The notes beneath the pieces are model-generated. The model was not told where the DNA came from. It ran no database searches and saw nothing but the letters and a program-made list of their open reading frames with translations. From Paramagnetospirillum magneticum AMB-1 (GTDB lineage: Bacteria > Pseudomonadota > Alphaproteobacteria > Rhodospirillales > Magnetospirillaceae): 64,000 nucleotides of DNA. The stretch lies in the NCBI RefSeq assembly GCF_000009985.1, contig NC_007626.1, positions 3,155,943-3,219,942 of the forward strand. The letters are read 5' to 3'. A program made the position numbers and the translations under genes. Shown piece after piece: positions 1-7,923 of this stretch; position 1 is the stretch's first letter; every line of letters begins with the position of its first letter.

Positions 1-1
1 C

Positions 2-2926
2 GACGTCATGCAGACCGAGGTCGAGGAAATGAGCCGGCGAGTGGCCCAGGAGGCGGAGGCCCGCTTCAAGCTGCTGATGGACAATGTCGGCGAGGCGGTG
101 GTGGTCTTCGATGTCCGGGGGACCATCGAGGGATACAATCGCGAGGCGGAAAAGATCTTCGGATATACAGCGGACGAGGTTTGGGGGAGAAATGTGTCGT
201 TCCTGATCCCCGACGAGTCCGCCCTGCTGTCCAGTTCGCTCATGGCGCCCCCTTGCGGTCCCAACGACGTCCACGTCCTGGGCATGGGAGCCCGCGACCT
301 GCTGGGAGAGCGCAAGGACGGCACGGAATTCGCCGCGGAAATCGCCATCGGCGAAGTCTCCACCGGCGGACATCGCCAATATATCGCGGTGATCAGGGAC
401 ATCAGCCTGCGCCGTCAGGCCGAACAGGAGCTGCGCGAAAGCGAAAGCCGGTTCCGGGATCTGGCCGGCTCTGCCTCGGATTGGTTCTGGGAGACCGACG
501 AGCAATACCGCCTGACCTTTGTCTCCGAGCGGATCGGCAATGTGCTGGGCGTAAAGCCGGCTGCCGTCATCGGAAACACCTGGTTCGAAATCGGCCTGGA
601 TGACCAGCCCGATCTGGCCGCCGCGCACCGGGCCGTCCTGGACGCCAAGGCCAGCTTTCGCGACATGGTCTTCACGGTCGGGCCACCGGACGGCAATGAC
701 GCCCGGGTCATCCGGCTCAGCGCCATTCCAACCTTCGCCGCCGACGGATCATTCTCCGGCTACCGGGGTGTCGGTGCCGACATCACCCGCGAGGCCCGGG
801 CGGTCAGACAGGCCATCCGGGCACAGGAGCAGCTTCGCGACGCCATCGACAGCATTACAGACGCCATCGCCGTGTATGATTCCAAGGGCAAGATGGTCAT
901 CTGGAACCAAGCCTATGCCGAAACCCTGCGGAATGCCGCCGATTACCTGGCTCCGGGAATTGCCTTCGAAGACGTATTGCGGCATGGCCACCGCAACAAG
1001 TTGTTCGACATCGGGACCCAGGATTTCGAGGACTGGCTGGTCAGCCGTCTGAAACGCTTTCGCCACCCCGATGGTGTCGCCTTCATCCTCAAGCTGTCTG
1101 GCGGGCGTTGGGTCCAGAGCCGGGAATGCCCGACCCGCGAGGGCGGCGTCGTGGCCGTGCGCACCGATATTTCCCAGTTGAAGCGCCGTGAAGAAGATCT
1201 GGACCAGTTGCGGCGGCGCTATGAACTGATCCTGGATTCGGCCGGGGAAGGCATCGTCGGGCTGGACCGCTCGGGCCGCGTCACTTTCGCCAATCGCGTC
1301 GCGGGAGAAATCATCGGCCGGACGTCAGGAGATATGATCGGTCAGTGCTTCAATTGCCTGATCAATCCGGATTCCGCGCGATGCGACGGCACCACCTGCC
1401 TGCCCTCGGCTTCGGCGGTGGTGGAGGCCTATTTGAGCGGCACGCCGGGCCAGGTCAGCGGCGAGGTCATTCGCCACAGTGACCAGCAAGCCATTCCGGT
1501 GGACTATTTCGTCGCGCCGATCATCGGGGATGGTCAATCATCCGGTACGGTTCTGGTCTACCGTGACGCCACATTGCGCCTGCAATCCGAACGCAGCAAG
1601 GAAGAGCAGAAACACGAACTGGAGTTTCTGGTCGCCGAGCGGACGGGCGAACTTCAGCGCCAGATCAATATCCGGGCGCTGACGGAAACGGCGCTGCGGG
1701 CATCGCGGGAACGGCTCAAAGGCATCACCGACAGCCTGTTCGAAGGCGTCCTGGTGGTGGACAGGAGCGGCTATATCTCCTTTGCCAACCCGTCCGCCAA
1801 GCAATTGCTGGACTACCACGAGGATGACCGGGACATCGAGGGACATCCTCTGGAATCCCTGATGAAGGTCGGCACCCCGGCGGGGGCAGTAACCTTCGCG
1901 GGCTCGCCGTTCCAGCGGTCGATCACGGAAGACCTCGCCATCCATGACGACGATGCGGTGTTTATCTCCGCTTCGGGAAAGTCCGTGGCCGTGGCCTATG
2001 CCTGCTCGCCCCACGGCGAAGACGCGGACAAGCGCTCCGTCATCATTTCATTCCGCAACATCGAGGCGCTCAAGAGGGCCCAGCGCGAGGCGTTGCAGGC
2101 GTCCAGGCTGGCCAGTGTCGGGCAGTTGGCGGCGGGAATTGCCCATGAGATCAATACGCCAATCCAATATGTCGGGGACAATCTTCGCTTCATCAGCGAT
2201 TCCCTGATCAAGCTGATGTCGGCATTGACGGCGGCGCGAGAGCTGGGAAGCGAAGTGGGGCAGATACCGGCCCTGGCCGAGGCGGCCGCCAAATTCGAAG
2301 CCGCCTTCCGCACCACGAAAATCCCCTTCCTGGTTGCGGAGATTCCCGCGGCCCTCTCCGAATCCCTGGACGGAGTCGCCCAGATCGCCCGAATCGTCCT
2401 GTCCATGAAGGAATTCTCCCATCCGGGAACCAGCAGCAAAATCATGACCGATATCAACCGGGCACTGGACAGCACGCTGACCGTATCCAGGAACGTGTGG
2501 AAGCACTCGGCGGAGGTGGAGCGGAATTTCGATCCCACCCTGCCGCCCGTCCTGTGCCACGCCGGAGAGCTCAATCAGGTATTCCTGAACCTGATCGTCA
2601 ACGCCGCCCACGCCATCGAGTCCTCCGGCAAGCCGCTTCCCGGCAGAATCACCATTTCAACCGGTCGCGACGGAGGGCATGTGGTGATCACGGTGGCGGA
2701 TAGCGGAACCGGCGTGCCCGAAGCCATTCGGGAGCGCATCTTTGATCCCTTCTTCACCACCAAGGAGGTGGGAAAGGGGACCGGCCAAGGATTGGCCATC
2801 TGCCGGGACGTGGTCATGACCAAGCATGGGGGCAGCCTTGATCTTGGCGACAATGCGGGCGACGGCGCGGTATTCGTGGTCCGCCTGCCGATTGATGGGG
2901 CCGGGAAGGTTGGTGTAGAGGAATGA
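2..2926 (+). CDS. Multi-PAS sensor histidine kinase (5' end may lie outside window)
   Basis: Cytoplasmic-looking hybrid-type sensor kinase without a receiver. The frame is open to the window edge. The first ATG is at base 8, and a longer N-terminus cannot be excluded because the visible protein starts directly in a helical linker before a PAS domain. Counting from that ATG (972 aa), PAS-like domains lie near residues 17-135, 145-265, 273-390, 400-525 and 565-690. They are followed by a dimerisation helix with the H-box HEINTPIQ (phospho-acceptor H713). The ATPase domain shows an N-box (NLIVNAAHAI, N865), G1 (DSGTGVP, D898), an F-box (FDPFFTTK) and G2 (GKGTGQGLA). All catalytic boxes look intact. 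The long insertion between H-box and N-box is typical of kinases carrying HEINTP motifs. Its stop overlaps the start of the next response regulator (ATGA), so the two are probably a cognate pair. The ligand is unknown. Confidence 0.9.
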   Translation, partial: DVMQTEVEEMSRRVAQEAEARFKLLMDNVGEAVVVFDVRGTIEGYNREAEKIFGYTADEVWGRNVSFLIPDESALLSSSLMAPPCGPNDVHVLGMGARDLLGERKDGTEFAAEIAIGEVSTGGHRQYIAVIRDISLRRQAEQELRESESRFRDLAGSASDWFWETDEQYRLTFVSERIGNVLGVKPAAVIGNTWFEIGLDDQPDLAAAHRAVLDAKASFRDMVFTVGPPDGNDARVIRLSAIPTFAADGSFSGYRGVGADITREARAVRQAIRAQEQLRDAIDSITDAIAVYDSKGKMVIWNQAYAETLRNAADYLAPGIAFEDVLRHGHRNKLFDIGTQDFEDWLVSRLKRFRHPDGVAFILKLSGGRWVQSRECPTREGGVVAVRTDISQLKRREEDLDQLRRRYELILDSAGEGIVGLDRSGRVTFANRVAGEIIGRTSGDMIGQCFNCLINPDSARCDGTTCLPSASAVVEAYLSGTPGQVSGEVIRHSDQQAIPVDYFVAPIIGDGQSSGTVLVYRDATLRLQSERSKEEQKHELEFLVAERTGELQRQINIRALTETALRASRERLKGITDSLFEGVLVVDRSGYISFANPSAKQLLDYHEDDRDIEGHPLESLMKVGTPAGAVTFAGSPFQRSITEDLAIHDDDAVFISASGKSVAVAYACSPHGEDADKRSVIISFRNIEALKRAQREALQASRLASVGQLAAGIAHEINTPIQYVGDNLRFISDSLIKLMSALTAARELGSEVGQIPALAEAAAKFEAAFRTTKIPFLVAEIPAALSESLDGVAQIARIVLSMKEFSHPGTSSKIMTDINRALDSTLTVSRNVWKHSAEVERNFDPTLPPVLCHAGELNQVFLNLIVNAAHAIESSGKPLPGRITISTGRDGGHVVITVADSGTGVPEAIRERIFDPFFTTKEVGKGTGQGLAICRDVVMTKHGGSLDLGDNAGDGAVFVVRLPIDGAGKVGVEE

Positions 2927-4146
2927 CCGAAATGTTGCGCGTCCTGTTCGTCGACGATGAAAGTCACATCCTCAGGGGCCTCCGCCGGTCCATGGCCGGC
3001 CTGGATGATCGCTGGAATATGACCTTCTGCACTTCGGGCGCCGAGGCACTGGAGCTGATGGAGCACGAGGCTCCGTTTGACGTGGTGGTCTCCGACATGC
3101 GCATGCCGGCCATGGACGGAGCCGAATTCCTGGGCATCGTCCGCCAGCGCCACCCCGAAACGATCCGTGTCATCTTGTCGGGCTATGCCGAGACGGAATC
3201 CATTCTTCGGACCGTCGGGCCGGCGCACCTCTACCTTGCGAAGCCGTGCAGCGCCGAGGTGCTGTACGAAGCCGTCTCGCGGCCCCTGTCCCTGAAGCGG
3301 CTGCTGTCGACACCGAAATTGCGAGCCTTGCTGACGGGGCTGAACAATCTTCCCAGCCTGCCCGATCTCTTCTTCAAGCTCGACGCCGAATTGCGCTCGC
3401 CGCAATGCTCGACCAAGTCCGTCGCCGCGCTGATCGACAAGGACATGGCCATGACGGCCGAGCTGTTGCGCCTGACCAACTCCGCCTACTTCACCGTAGC
3501 CGCGCCCGTCACCACAACGCTCCAGGCCGTGCGGACCATCGGCCTGGAAACAATCCAAATTCTGGTACTCCAGATGGGCATTTTCCGCCAGTTCGCGGGC
3601 AGCGCCTCGGTGGCGCCGCTTCTCGAGGGCCTGACCCGCTACTGCCTGACGATCGCCAGGCTTGCGGAGGGTGTGGCGCTTTCCATCAGCCCTGACGGGC
3701 CGGCGGCCAAGCTGGCCCATTGTGCAGCCCTGCTGTCGCGTATCGGCATGCTGGTCCTGGTCGATGCCTATCCGCAGGAATATGGACAACTGGTGACGGA
3801 GACCTCCGCTGATCCGAGCCGATTACTGCAGGCTGAAGAGAAGGCGTTCGGCGCCAATCACGCGCAGGTCGGGGCCTATCTCCTTGGGCTGTGGGGATTT
3901 CCGCATCAGATGGTCGAAGCCGTGGCTTTCGCATCGATCCCATCGGCCAGCTCGGTCTACGACAACGATGCCTTGACGGCTTTGCACGCCGCCATGGGGC
4001 TCGGCCCCTCCCTCGGGTCATGCCTGCCCGAGGGTACTCAAGATCCGCCGGGTCTGGACATGGCCTATCTCATCGAGGCCCGCAAGGATGGCCTCGTCGC
4101 CGACTGGCGCCAACTGGCCTCGGATTTGTCTGAAAAGGTGACGTGA
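2923..4146 (+). CDS. Response regulator with HDOD output domain
   Basis: 407 aa. Residues 1-115 form a CheY-like receiver: the acidic pair is D11-D12, the phospho-acceptor is D58 in SDMRMP, the switch residue is S86 and the conserved lysine is K107 in LAKP. The rest, from about residue 120, is an HDOD domain, a non-enzymatic relative of HD phosphohydrolases usually found in signalling proteins, with the expected SLPxLP-like entry and the LLRLTNSAYF helix. The start ATG overlaps the kinase stop. The gene sits between the kinase and a second receiver protein and is probably one of two targets of that kinase. No DNA-binding domain is present, so output should be by protein contact. Confidence 0.9.
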   Translation: MTEMLRVLFVDDESHILRGLRRSMAGLDDRWNMTFCTSGAEALELMEHEAPFDVVVSDMRMPAMDGAEFLGIVRQRHPETIRVILSGYAETESILRTVGPAHLYLAKPCSAEVLYEAVSRPLSLKRLLSTPKLRALLTGLNNLPSLPDLFFKLDAELRSPQCSTKSVAALIDKDMAMTAELLRLTNSAYFTVAAPVTTTLQAVRTIGLETIQILVLQMGIFRQFAGSASVAPLLEGLTRYCLTIARLAEGVALSISPDGPAAKLAHCAALLSRIGMLVLVDAYPQEYGQLVTETSADPSRLLQAEEKAFGANHAQVGAYLLGLWGFPHQMVEAVAFASIPSASSVYDNDALTALHAAMGLGPSLGSCLPEGTQDPPGLDMAYLIEARKDGLVADWRQLASDLSEKVT

Positions 4147-5300
4147 TGGAAGACCGGATTCTGGTGATCGACGACGATCACCATCTGCTGTCAGGACTGC
4201 GCCGCCAGTTCAACGATTCCTTCGACCTTACCACCGCGCAGGGAGGGGCCGAGGCCTTGGAGGAGGTCCAGGCGGCCATGGCCGCGCAGAATCCCTTCGC
4301 GGCCGTGCTGTGCGACATGCGCATGCCGGGAATGGACGGCATCGAGACCCTGAAGCGCATTCGGGAGCTGGCTCCCGATACCGTCCGGATCATGCTGACC
4401 GGCAATGCCGACCAGCAAACCGCTATCGAGGCCATCAATCAAGGCAACATCTTCCGCTTCTACACCAAGCCCTGCCCGACGGATCAGCTTCAGGCGGGAT
4501 TGCGGGCCGCGTGCGAGCAATATCATCTGGTCACGGCGGAAAAGGAATTGCTGGAGAAAACCCTGACCGGCAGTATCAAGGTCCTGGTCGACGTGGCCTC
4601 CATGAACGACGCCCAGGTTGCTGGCCTGGCCACCCGACTGCGCGAATGGGTCCGGCTGCTGACCATCGAATTCAAGATGCCCCAGCGCTGGCAATTGGAA
4701 ATCGCGGCAACCCTGGTTCCCGTCGGGCAGGTGGCCATTCCGCCGGAACTCATCACCAAGAAGCGGTCCGGCGAAGCCCTGACCGAGCTGGAACAATCCA
4801 TCTTCGAGCGTAACCCGGAGGCGGCCCGCAATCTCATCGCCCATATCCCCAGGCTGGCCAAGGTTTCGGAGATCGTCTACCTGCAAGACCGCGGCTTCGA
4901 CGGAAGCGGCTTTCCCGCCGACGGACCGGTCGGCACCGATATTCCCCTGGATGCGCGCCTGCTGAAGATTCTCAAGGATCTGGCCGAGGCCACCGAAGGT
5001 GGCCCCCTGACCAAGGCTGCCTTCGCCGTTCTCGACAAGCGGCGCGGGCAATACGATCCGGTGCTGCTGCCCAAGGTCAGGTCCTGTCTGGAACGGGTGG
5101 TGGAGATGATGCCGTCCACCGCCGTGGAAGTGCCGTTGGCCTCGCTGCGGGCGGGACAAATGGTTCTATCCGACATCAGGCTGACCAATGGTCATCTTAT
5201 CCTGGCCGCCAACACGCAACTGTCGGTCGCTCAGATCGAGCGACTGCGAAATCTGCGCCGGATTTTTCCCTTCGCCGAGCCGGTCAAAGTTCGGATCTGA
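4146..5300 (+). CDS. Response regulator with degenerate HD-GYP-like output domain
   Basis: 384 aa from the ATG at 4146. A GTG at 4143 in the same frame is an alternative that adds one residue. The receiver occupies about residues 1-120, with phospho-acceptor D57 (CDMRMP), T85 and K108 (YTKP). The C-terminal half keeps the outline of an HD-GYP cyclic-di-GMP phosphodiesterase, including a GFDGSGFP stretch where active members have the GYP motif. Where HD-GYP enzymes have the metal-binding HD (pattern HDIGKIGIP), this protein reads VPVGQVAIP, so the metal ligands are lost. I infer a catalytically dead, binding-only output domain. The start overlaps the stop of the HDOD gene (TGATG), making a three-gene signalling operon. 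The next gene starts 313 bases downstream. Confidence 0.82.
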   Translation: MEDRILVIDDDHHLLSGLRRQFNDSFDLTTAQGGAEALEEVQAAMAAQNPFAAVLCDMRMPGMDGIETLKRIRELAPDTVRIMLTGNADQQTAIEAINQGNIFRFYTKPCPTDQLQAGLRAACEQYHLVTAEKELLEKTLTGSIKVLVDVASMNDAQVAGLATRLREWVRLLTIEFKMPQRWQLEIAATLVPVGQVAIPPELITKKRSGEALTELEQSIFERNPEAARNLIAHIPRLAKVSEIVYLQDRGFDGSGFPADGPVGTDIPLDARLLKILKDLAEATEGGPLTKAAFAVLDKRRGQYDPVLLPKVRSCLERVVEMMPSTAVEVPLASLRAGQMVLSDIRLTNGHLILAANTQLSVAQIERLRNLRRIFPFAEPVKVRI

Positions 5301-5613
5301 GGGCCCCTCAGCTGGGCAATTCCTCCTTCTTCCGCGATCACCGCCAACGTCATCCGCATGAGCGCCCGCCGGATACCCGTCGGCAAACTCACAACTAAAG
5401 GATGATTTGCACCATTATGAAGCCGGCGCCGCAACACGTCGGCGCCGATCCTGTCGAATTGCATACAATCATTAGGGCGCAAAGTCGATTGCATGCACAT
5501 TCTTGACTCCACTACCCATCTTGACTATTCATCGTATGCGGGTAATAACCACTTAGCGGGCTCCCGCAGGCTTTCCACACCGGATCGCGCTCAAGAAAGG
5601 CAAGGAAACAACC
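5301..5613. other. Intergenic region between signalling cassette and vWA/tubulin operon
   Basis: 313 bases with lower GC than the flanks. I see no convincing gene here; short open frames on both strands lack a ribosome site or recognisable product. It contains two copies of the palindrome CGGCGCCG (5424-5431 and 5440-5447), which can form a short hairpin without a T-tract. It also contains two copies of TCTTGACT (5501-5508 and 5519-5526) spaced 18 bases apart. This is the only sizeable non-coding stretch before the 24.5 kb operon and so the likely site of its promoter. Confidence 0.6.
5503..5548 (+). promoter_or_regulatory. Candidate tandem sigma-70-type promoter for vWA/tubulin operon
   Basis: TTGACT at 5503-5508 is followed after 17 bases by TATTCA (5526-5531). 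A second TTGACT at 5521-5526 is followed after 16 bases by TAATAA (5543-5548). The -35 elements match well (5 of 6) and the -10 elements match poorly (3 of 6). The position 65-110 bases before the first start codon is plausible. The repeated TCTTGACT could instead be a regulator binding site. Confidence 0.3.
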
Positions 5614-7872
5614 GTGTTTCTTCGACTCTTCCGCCGTGCCGCCGTAATGCTCAGCCTGCTGTTGGTAGCCCTGCCCGCATGGCCCGCCGCCGCGTCGCCC
5701 GACAATCTCGATGTGGTCATCGTCATCGACCAGTCGGGCAGCATGAGCGGCAACAAGGCCCATCCCGCCGCCAACGATCCGGAGGCGTCACGCCTCCAGG
5801 TGGCAAAACTGATTCTCAGCCGGCTGGCGAAGTCGGTCGAGAACACCGCCCTGGTGCACCGGGTTTCCATCATCGAATTCGGTTCGACGGTCGAGGTTCC
5901 GGTGTCCCTGCTGGAGCTGAAGCACAATATCGCCGACCCCGGCCGCGCCGCGGCCGATGCGGCCAATGCCGGCGACCGTCTGGTGTCGCGGGACCTGGAG
6001 GATACCCATACCCATGAGGCCCTGGCGGCAGCCGCCACGGAATTGAGGGCCATGGCCCGCCTTCCCGATGACGGCAGTCCCCGCAAACGTCACGTGATCT
6101 TGCTCACCGATGGGCACCCCTATGCCGAGGCGGGAAGGACCCCGCTGAAGGACGACGAGGTCTGGCGGCTGGTGGAACGGGAAGTTTCCGCTCTCGGCGC
6201 GGAAAAGACCCCACTTTGGATCGTTGGGCTGGATTCCCGCAATGAATACTGGCCGAAAGACGGCCGGATATGGGTAAAATTGGCCGGAACGCCGTCCCAG
6301 GTGTTCCGGGCGGCGTCCAGCTATCCCCAATTGCCCCAATTGGCCGAAACCATCGTCAGCAAGTGGCTCGGCACCACCATGACCCTGCCGGCCAGCGGCA
6401 AGGCCCCCAACCTGGTGTCCCTGCCGCCGTATCTGGGGCGCGCCGTTTTCCACATCCACGCGCGCGAACCCATCCTGCCGCCGCGCATCATCGGACCCGA
6501 TGGTCGGGTGCACGCTCCCACCATCACTTTGCCCAGCAAGCTGTTGGTCCACACCATCGAACATCCAGCCGCCGGCGAGTACCGGGTGGATGTGCCACCG
6601 GGAACCGCCATCCTTACCGTGGCCTCCACCGAGCCACCACGTCTGTCCAAGGTCGCTCCTGGACTTTTCGTCGGCATGGGGATGGCCTCGCAGATCCGCT
6701 TCGCCGCCGGAAACGCATCCAGCGCGCCTCTTCACGAGGACAAGCTTTATCCCATCACGGCCAAGGTGATGGTCGCCGCCCCCGACGGAACGTCGGTGCA
6801 ACTACCCGCGTCGCTGGAAAGCGACGGAACCTTTCTCGCCAACTGGACACCGTCGGCCCTGGGCGTGCATTCCATCGGCCTGGACGCCCGCTATCGCCCG
6901 GCGGCCGGGGGCGACGAGTCCGCGTTGTTTCCCGGGAGCAAGTCCGAGTCGGTGACCGTCACCAAAGCCCCCCTGGCCCTGAACCTGGACTCGCCCCCGA
7001 CTGGGGGGTGGATCGCCATTCCGCCGGGTGGTGATGGACTGAACGTTCGCCTGACCCTGGTCGAAGGCATGAGCACCAATATCGACGCTCCCTCGACCAT
7101 GGTGGGCGATGCCGGCACCTGGCTCCAGGCGCAGCCCCTCGATCCCTCGGGAATCGCCATCGGCGAGGCTCTGCCCGTGGCCCTGGATCCCGACGGCCGG
7201 TTCTCCTTCACCATTCCCGTCGCCTTCGACCTGTGGCGGGGCGATGGCTGGATACGGCCCAAGCCGGTGGCCTTCAAGATCATCGCCGCCGCCAACCGTC
7301 TGGCTGACGACCGCAATCTGGCGGAATTGCGCCTGCCGCCCGGTGCGGAGAGCTTGCGTGTCGGCGGCAACCCCTTCAGCGCCGGCCCCTTTCCGGTCGG
7401 ACTGCCGCAATGGATCAAGCCACTGGCGGCAGCCCTTCTCCTGGCGGTTCTGGTGGCCGCGCTTTACGGCACCTACCGGATCTTTGGTCAGGGCGCCCTG
7501 TTGCGCCTCAAGGATGCTCAGCAAAGCCATCCGCTGGAGCTCCGCGTTTATGACCTCCGCCGCGACCCCGGTTGCCTGAATCCGGCCCTCAAGGTGTCGC
7601 TGGACGGCGTGAGCAAGATTGATCTTTCCACGAGAATCCGCCGCCAGAAGCCCGGCGCCGACCCCGAGGTTTTTTCCTGCCTGCGCATCCGCCGGACCTG
7701 GCGCGACGCCAACCGTCGCGCCCAGGTGGAGTACCAGTTCAAGGGAGGCACGGGCGCAAAGACATCGAGCATGCAACTTCCCATCGACCCCCAGGGGCGC
7801 GACCTGCCTCCCCAGGTCGACGAGACATGGCGGCTAGTTCTGCAACGCGCCAGCCGGGGACGCAACCGGTAG
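5614..7872 (+). CDS. Exported vWA-domain protein, single C-terminal membrane anchor
   Basis: 752 aa, GTG start at 5614 preceded by AAGGAAA at 5602-5608. Residues 1-27 form a signal peptide ending near AAA-SP. A von Willebrand A domain follows, with an intact metal-ion-dependent adhesion motif DxSxS (D39, S41, S43 in DQSGSM) and an LLTDG strand. Residues of roughly 270-590 look like beta-sandwich (Ig-like) repeats. A membrane helix lies near 602-622 (LAAALLLAVLVAALYGTY) and about 130 basic residues remain on the cytoplasmic side. By topology the vWA domain faces the periplasm. It is the first gene of an eight-gene operon with further vWA proteins and tubulin-like proteins, so it probably acts as a metal-dependent binding subunit of the same complex. 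The ligand is unknown. Confidence 0.88.
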   Translation: MFLRLFRRAAVMLSLLLVALPAWPAAASPDNLDVVIVIDQSGSMSGNKAHPAANDPEASRLQVAKLILSRLAKSVENTALVHRVSIIEFGSTVEVPVSLLELKHNIADPGRAAADAANAGDRLVSRDLEDTHTHEALAAAATELRAMARLPDDGSPRKRHVILLTDGHPYAEAGRTPLKDDEVWRLVEREVSALGAEKTPLWIVGLDSRNEYWPKDGRIWVKLAGTPSQVFRAASSYPQLPQLAETIVSKWLGTTMTLPASGKAPNLVSLPPYLGRAVFHIHAREPILPPRIIGPDGRVHAPTITLPSKLLVHTIEHPAAGEYRVDVPPGTAILTVASTEPPRLSKVAPGLFVGMGMASQIRFAAGNASSAPLHEDKLYPITAKVMVAAPDGTSVQLPASLESDGTFLANWTPSALGVHSIGLDARYRPAAGGDESALFPGSKSESVTVTKAPLALNLDSPPTGGWIAIPPGGDGLNVRLTLVEGMSTNIDAPSTMVGDAGTWLQAQPLDPSGIAIGEALPVALDPDGRFSFTIPVAFDLWRGDGWIRPKPVAFKIIAAANRLADDRNLAELRLPPGAESLRVGGNPFSAGPFPVGLPQWIKPLAAALLLAVLVAALYGTYRIFGQGALLRLKDAQQSHPLELRVYDLRRDPGCLNPALKVSLDGVSKIDLSTRIRRQKPGADPEVFSCLRIRRTWRDANRRAQVEYQFKGGTGAKTSSMQLPIDPQGRDLPPQVDETWRLVLQRASRGRNR

Positions 7873-7923
7873 AGCCGGGATTGCCATAAGAACACCGAGA
7901 TCATTCCTTGAGGGGACGTACAA

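Noticed and set aside
5424..5447. Possible terminator hairpin from two CGGCGCCG copies
   Set aside because: Each copy is self-palindromic and short, and no T-tract follows; too weak to call.
5493..6017. A plus-strand open frame overlapping the start of the first vWA gene
   Set aside because: Out of frame with the vWA gene, Arg/Pro-rich and without a ribosome site.
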